NCBI RefSeq assembly: GCF_027853965.1
Contig: NZ_JAQGLB010000013.1
Span: 124,001 to 188,000 of the forward strand
Length of the DNA stretch: 64,000 nucleotides
Source: Saccharopolyspora indica
Lineage (GTDB): Bacteria > Actinomycetota > Actinomycetes > Mycobacteriales > Pseudonocardiaceae
Reading direction: 5' to 3'
Position 1 is the stretch's first letter. The number at the start of each line of letters is the position of its first letter. Both the position numbers and the translations under genes were made by a program. The notes beneath the pieces were generated by a model. It worked only from the letters and a program-made list of their open reading frames with translations. It was not told where the DNA came from and searched no databases. Positions 8,619-16,776 of this stretch are shown in pieces.

Positions 8619-9500
8619 ATGACCGAACGGACGGTCGCGGCCGGGAGCACGCGGCTGTGGAGCGAGGACCGCGGTGATCCCGGCGACCCGCCGGTCCTGC
8701 TGATCTCGGGCGACTGCCAGCCCGGGCTGTTCTGGCCCGACGAGGTGGTGGCGGCGCTGGTCGGCGGCGGATACCGGGTGATCCGCTACGACCACCGCGA
8801 CACCGGGCGCTCGACCCACCGGGACTTCGCCGCGAACCCCTACACCTTCGACGACCTCACCGCGGACGCCATCGCGGTGCTGGACGCCTGGGGCGTGAGC
8901 GCGGCGCACGTCGTTGCCTTCTCCATGGGCGCGGGCCTGGCGCAGCTGATCGCGGTCGACCACCCGCACCGGATGCTGAGCCAGACGCTGATCTGCACCC
9001 ACGCGCTGGGGATCGACTTCGCGGACAGCGTGGCGCGCGCGATGGCCGGTGAAACGTCCCGGGACGGGCTGCCGCTTCCGGAGCCGCGCGTGTTCGAAGC
9101 GCTGGAACTGCACGCCGGCCCCGTGCACGACCGGTCGGCCGAGCTCGACCGGCGGGTGGCGGGCTGGCGCACCGTGGCAGGCGACGCCTTCGACCCGGCC
9201 GAGTTCCGGCGGCGGGAGGAGCGGGTGATCGACCACGCCGGCACCCTGCACCAGAGCATCGCGCACGGGTACGTGACCGAGGGGATCGCCACCCGCGGGG
9301 CCGACCTGGCCCGCATCACCGCGCCGACGCTCGTGGTCCAGGCACCGCTGGACCCGATCAGCCCGCCGCCGCACGGGCGTCACCTCGCCGGGTCGATCCC
9401 CGGCGCGGTGCTGGTCGAGATCCCGGGCATGGGGCACGCGCTGACGGGCACGGCGCTCGACGCCCTGATCCCGGAGGTCCTCGCCCACCTCCGGCGGTGA
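8619..9500 (+). CDS. Alpha/beta hydrolase, RdmC/DnrP-like esterase
   Basis: A 293-residue alpha/beta hydrolase. The nucleophile is S102 in the elbow AFSMGAG, with Ala in place of the usual first Gly. An acidic residue in PLDPISPPPHG and the His in IPGMGHALTG complete a plausible triad. The segment YDHRDTGRSTHRDFAANPYTF and the C-terminus closely resemble the anthracycline methyl esterases RdmC/DnrP, but many such relatives lie outside polyketide clusters and no polyketide genes are in this window. It follows the NmrA-like gene by 13 bp and probably shares its transcript. Confidence 0.82.
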   Translation: MTERTVAAGSTRLWSEDRGDPGDPPVLLISGDCQPGLFWPDEVVAALVGGGYRVIRYDHRDTGRSTHRDFAANPYTFDDLTADAIAVLDAWGVSAAHVVAFSMGAGLAQLIAVDHPHRMLSQTLICTHALGIDFADSVARAMAGETSRDGLPLPEPRVFEALELHAGPVHDRSAELDRRVAGWRTVAGDAFDPAEFRRREERVIDHAGTLHQSIAHGYVTEGIATRGADLARITAPTLVVQAPLDPISPPPHGRHLAGSIPGAVLVEIPGMGHALTGTALDALIPEVLAHLRR

Positions 9501-9540
9501 CACCGGGCCGGATGTCGCCGGGTCGTGACAAGCTGGGGCG

Positions 9541-10473
9541 GTGACTGGTCCTCTGATGCTCGTCGACTCGGCCGGGTTGTGGTTCCGCTCGTTCTACGCC
9601 CTGCCCGACTCGCTGACCGCGCCGGACGGGACACCGGTGAACTCCGTGCGCGGGTTCTGCGACATGCTCGCCAAGCTGATCACCGATCGCCGCCCGTCCC
9701 GGCTGGTCGCCTGCCTGGACAACGACTGGCGCCCGCAGTTCCGGGTCGACGCGCTGCCGTCCTACAAGGCGCACCGCGTGGCCGAGGAGGACCCGGACGC
9801 CGAAGAGGTGCCGGACGCGCTCTCCCCGCAGGTCCCGGTGATCCTCGACGTGCTCGACGCGGCGGGCGTGGCCACGGCGGAGGCCGAGGGTTACGAGGCC
9901 GACGACGTGATCGGCGCGCTGGCCTGGCGCGAGGACCGGGACCCGGTGGAGGTCGTCACCGGCGACCGCGACCTGTTCCAGCTGGTGCGCACCGAGCCCA
10001 CCCCGGTGCGGGTGATCTACATCGGCGCCGGGCTGGCCAAGGCGCAGAACTACGGGCCCGCCGAGCTCGCCGAGAAGTACGCGCTGTCCCCCGGGCGGGC
10101 GGGCGACGACTACGCCGACATGGCGGTGCTGCGCGGCGACCCGTCGGACGGCCTGCCCGGCGTGGCGGGCATCGGCGAGAAGACGGCCGCGAAGCTGATC
10201 ACCCAGTTCGGCTCCCTCGAAGCCCTGCTGGCGGCGGCCGACAGCGGTGCCGCCGGTCTGACGCCGCGGGTGCGCGGCAAGCTGGCCGAAGCTTCGGACT
10301 ACCTCGCCGCGGCGCCGTCGGTGGTCCGCGTGGTGCACGACGCGCCGGTGGTCGTCGACCGCCCCGACCCGATGCCGAAGTCCGAAGTGGACGTCGACCG
10401 GCTGCGCGAGCTGCAGAGCACCTGGGGCCTCGGCGCGAGCATCGACCGGCTCATCACCGCGCTGGAGCTCTGA
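9541..10473 (+). CDS. 5'-3' exonuclease (polymerase I-type nuclease domain alone)
   Basis: A 310-residue nuclease equivalent to the N-terminal domain of DNA polymerase I, without a polymerase. Residues 1 to about 170 are the metal-binding part, with the early Asp in LMLVDSAGL and the clusters EAEGYEADDVIGALA and VVTGDRDLFQL. A helix-hairpin-helix follows (GLPGVAGIGEKTAAKLITQF). It corresponds to M. tuberculosis Rv2090. Presumed role is removal of RNA primers or flaps. The GTG start at 9541 is the first in frame with the family N-terminus. Confidence 0.9.
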   Translation: MTGPLMLVDSAGLWFRSFYALPDSLTAPDGTPVNSVRGFCDMLAKLITDRRPSRLVACLDNDWRPQFRVDALPSYKAHRVAEEDPDAEEVPDALSPQVPVILDVLDAAGVATAEAEGYEADDVIGALAWREDRDPVEVVTGDRDLFQLVRTEPTPVRVIYIGAGLAKAQNYGPAELAEKYALSPGRAGDDYADMAVLRGDPSDGLPGVAGIGEKTAAKLITQFGSLEALLAAADSGAAGLTPRVRGKLAEASDYLAAAPSVVRVVHDAPVVVDRPDPMPKSEVDVDRLRELQSTWGLGASIDRLITALEL

Positions 10474-10492
10474 GCCGGCCGCAGGAGGCGAG

Positions 10493-11275
10493 ATGCCCGA
10501 GGAGCAGATCTTGCGCTCGGTCGAGCGGGCGCTGGCCGTGCTGCGGGCGTTCTCGCCGGAGCAGCCGGAGCTGACGCTGACCGAGGTCGCCCAGGCCAGC
10601 GGCCTGGACCGGGCCGGGGCCCGGCGGATCCTGCTGACCCTGGTCGGCCTCGGCTACGTGCGGCACGACGAGCGGCGCTTCGCGTTGACGCCGCAGGTGC
10701 TGGAGTTCGGCTACGCGTACCTGTCGAGCCGGTCGCTGCCGCAGATCGCCGAACCGCACCTGCGGCGGCTCACCGGGGAACTGCGCGAGATGACCGCGCT
10801 CGCCGTGCTGGACGGCGAGGAGATCCGCTACGTGGCGCAGGTTCCCAGCCCGAAGCTGCTGTCCGTCACGATCCCGGTCGGCACCCGCTTCCCGGCGCAC
10901 GCCACCTCGATGGGCAAGGTGCTGCTGGCAGGCATGCCACCGGAGCTGCTGGAGGCGCGGCTGCGGTCAGCGGAGCTGAAGCGGCTCACACCGCACACCG
11001 TCACCACCCGCCGAGGCCTGCTCGCCGACCTCGCCGAGATCCGCGAGCAGGGCTTCGCGATCTCCGACAGCGAGCTGGAGGAAGGCCTGCGGGGCGTCGC
11101 GGCACCGGTCCGCGACTCCGACGGCAAGGTGATCGCCGCGGTCAACGTCTCGTTGGACGCGCACCGCGCACCGGAGGGGGCGGTGCGGCGGGAGATCGTG
11201 CCGCTGCTGGTGACCACCGCGTCCCGGATCGAGGCCGACCTGCGGCTGAGAACACCGGCGGACCACCGGCGGTAG
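10493..11275 (+). CDS. IclR-family transcriptional regulator
   Basis: A 260-residue regulator with an N-terminal winged helix (about 8-70; LTEVAQASGLDRAGARRILL) and a C-terminal IclR effector domain (about 85-250; FPAHATSMGKVLLAG, GFAISDSELEEGLRGVAAPV). The sequence is of the PcaR/PobR subgroup that controls aromatic-acid degradation. The start has a clear AGGAGG 8 nt upstream, 19 bp after the exonuclease gene. It precedes the CoA-transferase gene on the same strand, whose product is a plausible target (acyl-CoA metabolism), but that link is inference. Confidence 0.88.
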   Translation: MPEEQILRSVERALAVLRAFSPEQPELTLTEVAQASGLDRAGARRILLTLVGLGYVRHDERRFALTPQVLEFGYAYLSSRSLPQIAEPHLRRLTGELREMTALAVLDGEEIRYVAQVPSPKLLSVTIPVGTRFPAHATSMGKVLLAGMPPELLEARLRSAELKRLTPHTVTTRRGLLADLAEIREQGFAISDSELEEGLRGVAAPVRDSDGKVIAAVNVSLDAHRAPEGAVRREIVPLLVTTASRIEADLRLRTPADHRR

Positions 11276-11614
11276 CCGGGTTCCGCTCTGGAACCGACCG
11301 ATTCGAAGCCGTTGGGAATCGCGCCGGTCGAAGCAGCCGGAGACGTTCGCCCAGCGACCGCCGCAGTCGCCGCGCGAACGGGCCACGATCGGCCGGAACC
11401 TCTCGACGCCGTCGGCCCGCATCTCGGCGGAAATCGCGTTTTCCCAGTTCAACGGGCATTGGCGGCGATCACGGGAACGATCCGACCAGCACGTCGATCA
11501 GCTGTCGTGTCGTGCATCACAACCATTTCCGCTCGATTTCGCGCCTACGATCCACGTCACACATGGCCCGTTGATCATTTTCGGGGCCGTCGCTGTCCCA
11601 ACGGAGGGGTGGAG
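11276..11614 (+). promoter_or_regulatory. 339-bp intergenic region, promoter of the CoA-transferase gene
   Basis: No convincing gene lies here. The last 100 bp before the CoA-transferase are less GC-rich than the surroundings (around 11500-11580) and probably contain its promoter. A ribosome site (GGAGG) begins near 11602. I could not identify a clear operator or a strong terminator for the IclR gene. Confidence 0.4.
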
Positions 11615-13138
11615 ATGACCGGCAGGATTCGGAACCAGCGGTTCGCGGCGAAGGTCGTCGAGGCCCCGGAAGCCGTCGATCTGATCGAGCCGGGCGCCAA
11701 CGTGGGCATGAGCGGGTTCACCGGCGCCGGATATCCCAAGGAGGTGCCGGGCGCGCTGGCCAAGCGGGTCGCCGAGGCGCACGCGCGCGGTGTGCCGATG
11801 AAGTTCGGCCTGTGGACCGGCGCGTCCACCGCGCCGGAGCTGGACGGCGCGCTCGCCGACGTGGAGGGCATCGACCTGCGCCTGCCGTACCAGTCCGACC
11901 CGGTCACCCGGGAGAAGATCAACAGCGGCCGGATGGACTACACCGACATCCACCTCTCGCACGTCGCGCAGCGCGTGTGGCAGGGCGCTCTCGGCAAGCT
12001 CGACGTCGCCGTCGTGGAGGTCAGCGGCATCACCGAGGACGGTCGTCTCGTCCCGTCCTCCTCGGTGGGCAACAACAAGACCTGGCTCGAACAGGCGGAT
12101 CGGGTGATCCTCGAGGTCAACTCGTGGCAGAGCGAGCACCTGGAGGGCATGCACGACATCTACTACGGCACCGCCCTGCCGCCCCGCCGCACGCCGATCC
12201 CGATCACCAGCCCGGCCGACCGGATCGGCACGCCGTACCTGGAATGCCCCGCGGACAAGGTGATCGCCGTCGTGGAGACCGAATCACCCGACCGCAACAC
12301 GGTTTTCACCCCTCCGGACGAGAACTCGGAGCGGATCGCCGGGCACGTGCTGGACCTGCTGGAATCGGAGGTGCGTTCCGGCAGGCTGCCCGGCGAGCTG
12401 CTCCCGCTGCAGTCCGGCGTGGGCAACGTGGCCAACGCCGTCCTGGCCGGGCTCGGCGCCGGGCCGTTCGACGGGCTGACCGCCTACACCGAGGTGATCC
12501 AGGACGGCATGCTGGCGCTGATCGAATCGGGGAAGCTGCGGATGGCCTCCGCGACGGCGTTCTCGCTCAGCCCGGCGGCGATCGACCGCTTCAACCGCGA
12601 CGCCGCGGCGTACCGGGACCGGATCCTGCTGCGCCCGCAGGAGATCAGCAACCACCCCGAGGTGGTGCGCCGGCTCGGCTGCCTGGCGATGAACGGCATC
12701 GTGGAGGCCGACATCTACGGCAACATCAACTCGACGCACCTGATGGGCAGCCGGATCCAGAACGGCATCGGCGGCTCGGGCGACTTCGCGCGCAACGCCC
12801 ACGTGTCGATCTTCGTCACGCCGTCGGTCGCCAAGGGCGGTGCCGTGTCGGCGATCGTGCCGATGGTCTCGCACGTCGACCACACCGAGCACGACGTCGA
12901 CGTCATCGTGACCGAGCAGGGGCTGGCCGACCTGCGCGGCCTGTCGCCCAGGAAGCGGGCCGAGCGGATCATCGCGAACTGCGCCCACCCCGACTTCCGC
13001 CCGGCGCTCCAGGACTACTACGACCGGGCGCTGCGATCGTCGTTCGGCCTGCACACCCCGCACCTGCTGGGAGAGGCGCTGTCCTGGCACCAGCGCTACG
13101 TCGAAACGGGCTCGATGCGCCCTGCCGCGGCGAACTGA
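11615..13138 (+). CDS. Acetyl-CoA hydrolase/succinyl-CoA:acetate CoA-transferase
   Basis: A 507-residue class I CoA-transferase of the Ach1/Cat1 family (usual length about 500), which moves CoA between acetyl-CoA or succinyl-CoA and a free acid. The N-terminal domain has GANVGMSGFTGAGYPKEVP. The middle GVGNVANAVLAGLG is followed by LTAYTEVIQDGML, whose Glu fits the catalytic residue of the family. The C-terminal part includes GIGGSGDFARNAHVSIFV and VIVTEQGLADLRGLSP. Start at ATG 11615 after GGAGG. Whether it works as hydrolase or transferase cannot be told from sequence. Confidence 0.9.
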   Translation: MTGRIRNQRFAAKVVEAPEAVDLIEPGANVGMSGFTGAGYPKEVPGALAKRVAEAHARGVPMKFGLWTGASTAPELDGALADVEGIDLRLPYQSDPVTREKINSGRMDYTDIHLSHVAQRVWQGALGKLDVAVVEVSGITEDGRLVPSSSVGNNKTWLEQADRVILEVNSWQSEHLEGMHDIYYGTALPPRRTPIPITSPADRIGTPYLECPADKVIAVVETESPDRNTVFTPPDENSERIAGHVLDLLESEVRSGRLPGELLPLQSGVGNVANAVLAGLGAGPFDGLTAYTEVIQDGMLALIESGKLRMASATAFSLSPAAIDRFNRDAAAYRDRILLRPQEISNHPEVVRRLGCLAMNGIVEADIYGNINSTHLMGSRIQNGIGGSGDFARNAHVSIFVTPSVAKGGAVSAIVPMVSHVDHTEHDVDVIVTEQGLADLRGLSPRKRAERIIANCAHPDFRPALQDYYDRALRSSFGLHTPHLLGEALSWHQRYVETGSMRPAAAN

Positions 13139-13150
13139 CCTCGCGGGAGT

Positions 13151-13972
13151 TCAGGCGTTCCCGCCAAATCGCTCCAAGCCGACCGGGTCGTGCGCGCTGA
13201 ACACCTCGACCTGGCCGCGGTGCGCGGTGGCCAGGTCGCGCAGCCGGTCCTGGTTGTGCCGCCGCAGCGGGCCGTCGACCTGCACCCTGTTCTGGAAGTA
13301 GCGCAGCATCGGGCTGCAGTGCGGGTTCTCGGCCATCTCGCCGTGGTGGAAGAACGCGTCACCGGCGTGCAGCAGCCACGTCCCGTCCTGCTTGCGCACG
13401 GCGACGCCGGTGTGGCCGCGGGTGTGGCCGGGCAGCGGCACCAGCAGGATCTCCGGCGGCAGGCCCGGCAGGTCGCGCACTGCCTCGAAGCCGAACCAGC
13501 GCTCCCCGTCGGCACTTCCGTGCACGCTCCACTTCGGACCGTGCTGGAACTGGTGGCGCAGGTAGCGGTCCTGCTTGAGGTCGCGCAGCATCGTCCGGTG
13601 CTCGACGTCGTGGACGTGCACCTGGGCGTGCGGGAAGTCCGGCAGCCCGCCCGCGTGGTCGAGGTCCAGGTGGGTCAGCACGATGTGCCGCACGTCCTGC
13701 GCCCGGTGGCCGAGGCGCTCCAGCTGGGCCACCGCGGTCTCACCGGCGTCGAGCACCGGACGGCCCAGCCGCAGCCGCTGCTTCATCAGCTTCGCGTGCG
13801 TGGTGACGTCCGGGACGCCCATGCCGCTGTCGACGAGCACCAGCCCCTGCTCGGTCTCGACCAGCAGGCAGTGGCAGATCATGCGCGCGGTGCCGAACCG
13901 GCTGCCCGCCGCGTTGACGAGCCGACCGCCGAACGGCCGCATGGTGCCGCAGTTGAGGTGGTGGATCCGCAT
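13151..13972 (-). CDS. Metallo-beta-lactamase-fold hydrolase (lactonase-like)
   Basis: A 273-residue zinc hydrolase. The metal motif is HLDLDHAGG (HxDxDH type), preceded by VLVDSGMG with the conserved Asp, and a later LPGHTRGHTG supplies another His. The layout resembles N-acyl homoserine lactonases and related broad lactonases. The chosen start at 13972 (MRIHHLNCGTM) matches the family. Its ATG shares one base with the stop of the upstream tetR gene (TGATG), so the pair is translationally coupled and the hydrolase is probably under that regulator. Confidence 0.87.
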   Translation of the reverse strand: MRIHHLNCGTMRPFGGRLVNAAGSRFGTARMICHCLLVETEQGLVLVDSGMGVPDVTTHAKLMKQRLRLGRPVLDAGETAVAQLERLGHRAQDVRHIVLTHLDLDHAGGLPDFPHAQVHVHDVEHRTMLRDLKQDRYLRHQFQHGPKWSVHGSADGERWFGFEAVRDLPGLPPEILLVPLPGHTRGHTGVAVRKQDGTWLLHAGDAFFHHGEMAENPHCSPMLRYFQNRVQVDGPLRRHNQDRLRDLATAHRGQVEVFSAHDPVGLERFGGNA

Positions 13973-14556
13973 CAGTTCCCCTCCACCCGCGCCGCTTCCA
14001 GCAACGCGGTCAGTTGTGCTCCTGTCGTTCGCAGCGGCGCGACGTCCCGCTGCACCTTGGCCAGCAGCAAGCCGCCTTCCAGCAGCGACAACGCGACGAC
14101 GGCCAGTTCCGCGGCCCGGCCCGCCGGGATCCCCCAGCCGCCGAACCGCTCGGCCAGCTGCTCCTGCCACAGCCCGTAGGCGTCGCGGCACGCGGACCGC
14201 ACCTCGGGGCTCTCCGCGGAGGCCTCCAGGGCGACCGTGGCCACCGGGCAGCCGCGGCGGAAGTCCGACTCGACCAGCGACCGCTCGAAGTGCGCCACGA
14301 TCGCCGCGACGGCCTCGCCCGGTTCGGCCACCTCGGCGAGCAGGGCCAGCAGCTCGCCGACCTGCCGCCCGGAGGCGGCGACCGCTTCGGCGGCCAGCTG
14401 CTGCTTGCCGCCGGGGAAGTGGAAGTACAGCGAGCCCCGCGGCGCGGCGGACTCGGCGAGCACCTGGTTGACCCCGGTGCCGTGGTAACCCTGCTGGTTG
14501 AACAGCTCCATCGCGGTCTCGAGCATCTGCTGCCGCGTTCGCGCACCCTTCTTCAC
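13972..14556 (-). CDS. TetR-family repressor
   Basis: A 194-residue repressor of the LmrA/YxaF-like subgroup. The HTH is at residues 6-50 (TRQQMLETAMELFNQQGYHG, then GSLYFHFPGGKQQLAAEAV). The C-terminal domain is the ligand-binding part. The GTG at 14556 is preferred because it gives the usual short N-terminus (VKKGARTR). It is coupled to the downstream metallo-hydrolase gene and preceded by a probable operator at 14561-14590, so it is likely autoregulated. Confidence 0.87.
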   Translation of the reverse strand: MKKGARTRQQMLETAMELFNQQGYHGTGVNQVLAESAAPRGSLYFHFPGGKQQLAAEAVAASGRQVGELLALLAEVAEPGEAVAAIVAHFERSLVESDFRRGCPVATVALEASAESPEVRSACRDAYGLWQEQLAERFGGWGIPAGRAAELAVVALSLLEGGLLLAKVQRDVAPLRTTGAQLTALLEAARVEGN

Positions 14557-14560
14557 GAGA

Positions 14561-14590
14561 GAAAATATGACAGTCGGTCTACTTATTTTC
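14561..14590. promoter_or_regulatory. Candidate TetR operator and promoter
   Basis: A 30-bp AT-rich site just upstream of the tetR start. The 7-bp outer arms are perfect (GAAAATA at 14561-14567 and TATTTTC at 14584-14590). The core reads GACAGTCGGTCTAC; on the gene strand this is GTAGACCGACTGTC, an AGACC...GTC arrangement of the kind reported for LmrA-type repressors. Position and AT content fit an operator overlapping the promoter. Confidence 0.5.
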
Positions 14591-14619
14591 AACCCCTGAT
14601 CTCCCCCGAGCACCAAAAA

Positions 14620-14671
14620 GGGGTCGTGAGTGCGAAACGGTGCTGGAACACCGTTACGCGCTCACGACCCC
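14620..14671. repeat. Intergenic palindrome, GTGAG family (copy 1)
   Basis: Inverted repeat with 23-bp arms (14620-14642, 14649-14671), two mismatches and a 6-nt loop. The outer part (GTGAGTGCG / GCGCTCAC) is shared with the elements at 19656 and 36238. It lies downstream of the Eis-like gene on the minus strand and could terminate it. Confidence 0.7.
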
Positions 14672-14757
14672 ACGCGACCAGATCAGGACGTCAGCGCCGC
14701 CTCCCCGCCGCGGGACCAGGAAGTCCACCGTGGAGGATCAGCAAGCCTGCGCTCAGG

Positions 14758-15942
14758 TCAGAAACCCGTTCCGCACCAAGGGGTTTCGAGGGTGGCGAAC
14801 AAGCGGTCGGCCGCCGCGACCGCCGCCGGGTCGCGCATCTCGATGCGCCCGGCCGCCACCAGCGTCGACGGCAGCTGATCACCCAGGTACAGCACGGCGA
14901 GCGTCGACACGTCGAGGCTCAGCTGCGGCTCGGCCGTCGAGCGCTCGACGCCGTCCGGCCCGATGCGGTAGCCGCCTTCGTTGTCCGGCAGGAAAGCATC
15001 GCGCACCTCGACCACCACCGGCTCCGCCGCGCCGTAGGACCGCGCCCGCAACGCGGCGAGCACGTCCACCAGGCGCACCCAGAGGTCGTCGGCGACCTCG
15101 GTCACCGCGCACCGGCGGCGGTCGGTCAGCCACCACTCCAGCGGCTCGTCCAGCGGCCGGACGTGCCCCACCACGCGATCGACCAGGTCGATGCCCAGCA
15201 GGAACCGCCACAGCTGCGCCACCGCGGTGGCATCGGCGCCCTTGAGGTCGTGGACGTCCACGGTGGTCCCGCCGTCGCCCGGCTTCGGCTCGTACACGGC
15301 GAACCCGTCGTCCGCACCGTCCTCGTCGGCGTGCACCGCCACCAAGCAGCCGTCGCCGAGGTACTGCCGCATCCCCGACCACCACGCCTCGTTCCGGCCG
15401 ATCGTGCCCGGCCGGTCGACCACGCACCTCCGGTAGATCTCCGGGAGCAGCGAGATCGCCGCCTCCCAGTCCAGCACCCGCACCTGGCCGCCCCGCGGCG
15501 CGTCGTCGCGGAACACCACCCGCGCGCGCTCCAGCTCCACCTTCCGGTGACGCGAGGCCAAGCCGTAGCCGAACCGCTCGTAGATCGCGGCCTCCGAGGC
15601 GTGCAGCATCGCCACCGGCTCGCCGCGCTTCGCCGCGTCGTCGAGCTGCGCGCGCATCAGCCCGCGGAGCACTCCGCGCCGGGTCCGGTCGGCGCGGACG
15701 CCGACGCCGGTCACCGCACCCGCGGCCACCTGCCCACCGGGCACCGCGAGCTCGTTGGTGGTGGCCATGGCGGTACCGGCCAGCTCACCGCCGTCGAACG
15801 CGCCCAGCACCCGGCCGAGCTCGTAACGACCGCGGGTGTTCTCCCACGCATCGTCCTTGCACGGTGGGAGCAGCAAGGCTCGCCGGAACAGGTCGTGCGC
15901 CGATCGGAACTCGGACTCGGCCAGTGCGCGTACGTCGATCAC
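14758..15942 (-). CDS. Eis-family GNAT N-acetyltransferase
   Basis: A 394-residue acetyltransferase of the Eis/DUF4081 type, which transfers acetyl from acetyl-CoA to amines such as aminoglycosides or protein lysines. The N-terminal GNAT domain has the acetyl-CoA loop VGVRADRTRRGVLRGLM (about residues 83-99). A second GNAT-like domain follows, then a C-terminal sterol-carrier-like domain ending in LFATLETPWCGTGF, a free C-terminal Phe as in Eis. The GTG at 15942 gives MIDVRALAESEF, the family N-terminus. The substrate is not known. Confidence 0.88.
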   Translation of the reverse strand: MIDVRALAESEFRSAHDLFRRALLLPPCKDDAWENTRGRYELGRVLGAFDGGELAGTAMATTNELAVPGGQVAAGAVTGVGVRADRTRRGVLRGLMRAQLDDAAKRGEPVAMLHASEAAIYERFGYGLASRHRKVELERARVVFRDDAPRGGQVRVLDWEAAISLLPEIYRRCVVDRPGTIGRNEAWWSGMRQYLGDGCLVAVHADEDGADDGFAVYEPKPGDGGTTVDVHDLKGADATAVAQLWRFLLGIDLVDRVVGHVRPLDEPLEWWLTDRRRCAVTEVADDLWVRLVDVLAALRARSYGAAEPVVVEVRDAFLPDNEGGYRIGPDGVERSTAEPQLSLDVSTLAVLYLGDQLPSTLVAAGRIEMRDPAAVAAADRLFATLETPWCGTGF

Positions 15943-16004
15943 GCCGCGATTCTCCCGGTCGCCGCCGCCGGAAGCGACCGATTTTCCGCCCCGCCCGGCG
16001 GACC

Positions 16005-16574
16005 TCACCTGGGGTGGCCGACCTCGTAGACGCCCTTGCTCGTCTTCACCGTGACGGTGACGGTCTTGTCCTCCGCGCCGATCCGCACCTGGCAGTCGAA
16101 CCGGTTGCCGGTCTGCACCGCCTGCCCGCCCGGACAGCTCACCGACCCGACCCCGGCCAGCCCGTAGGAGTCCTTCAGCGTCTGCTCAACGCCCTTCTCC
16201 ACGCTGCTCGCGTCGAACACCGAGCGCACGAACCACCCCGGCACGATCAACCCCAGCACCAGCACCACGGCGACCAGGAGCACGCCGGCACCGCTGAGCA
16301 CCCACGGCAGCACCGAGCGCTTCTTCCGCGGCGGCGGGCCGAAGCCGCCCTGCGGCGGGAACTGGTTCGCGGGCCGCTGGAACTGCTGCGGCTGCTGGTA
16401 CTGCTGGCCGTAGCCGTACTGCTGCGGCGGTGGCTGCGGCGCGAACCCGCCCTGCGGCGGCGGAAAACCGCCCTGCGGCGGGTAACCCGGCCCGCCCTGC
16501 GGCATCCCGGTGTTCGGGGGCTGCTGCCCCCACTGGGGATACCCCCCTGGCGGCGGGCCGTAGGGGGACGACAT
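16005..16574 (-). CDS. Single-pass membrane protein with DUF4333 domain
   Basis: A 189-residue protein of the Rv2091c type. Residues 1 to about 90 are low-complexity Gly/Pro/Gln/Tyr repeats (GYPQWG, PPQGGF), expected to be cytoplasmic. A basic KKR stretch and one membrane helix follow (VLPWVLSGAGVLLVAVVLVL), then an outside DUF4333 domain (about 130-189) with two cysteines (SCPGG and FDCQV) that probably form a disulfide. Start ATG 16574 with GGAGG upstream. It follows helY in the same order as in M. tuberculosis. Function unknown. Confidence 0.85.
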   Translation of the reverse strand: MSSPYGPPPGGYPQWGQQPPNTGMPQGGPGYPPQGGFPPPQGGFAPQPPPQQYGYGQQYQQPQQFQRPANQFPPQGGFGPPPRKKRSVLPWVLSGAGVLLVAVVLVLGLIVPGWFVRSVFDASSVEKGVEQTLKDSYGLAGVGSVSCPGGQAVQTGNRFDCQVRIGAEDKTVTVTVKTSKGVYEVGHPR

Positions 16575-16776
16575 TCTGCACCTCCGGACGATGTTGCACG
16601 CGGCATCGCGAAGAAATCCAACCACAACCGCCCGGCCGTCTGTCCCGCCTCTCCGCGTTTTTCAGTGGTGGTTGCGTTTGGGAGCGATCTTGCGTTTTCG
16701 GGGCTTCTTGTGGCTGGGTTGCGTCACGGTCCCCTGAGGTGCGGTTGCGCAGGTCGCCGGTTGACACGTGGGACGG

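Noticed and set aside
8619-9500. RdmC-like hydrolase as part of an anthracycline pathway
   Set aside because: Only the esterase similarity is present. There are no polyketide synthase, methyltransferase or glycosyltransferase genes nearby.
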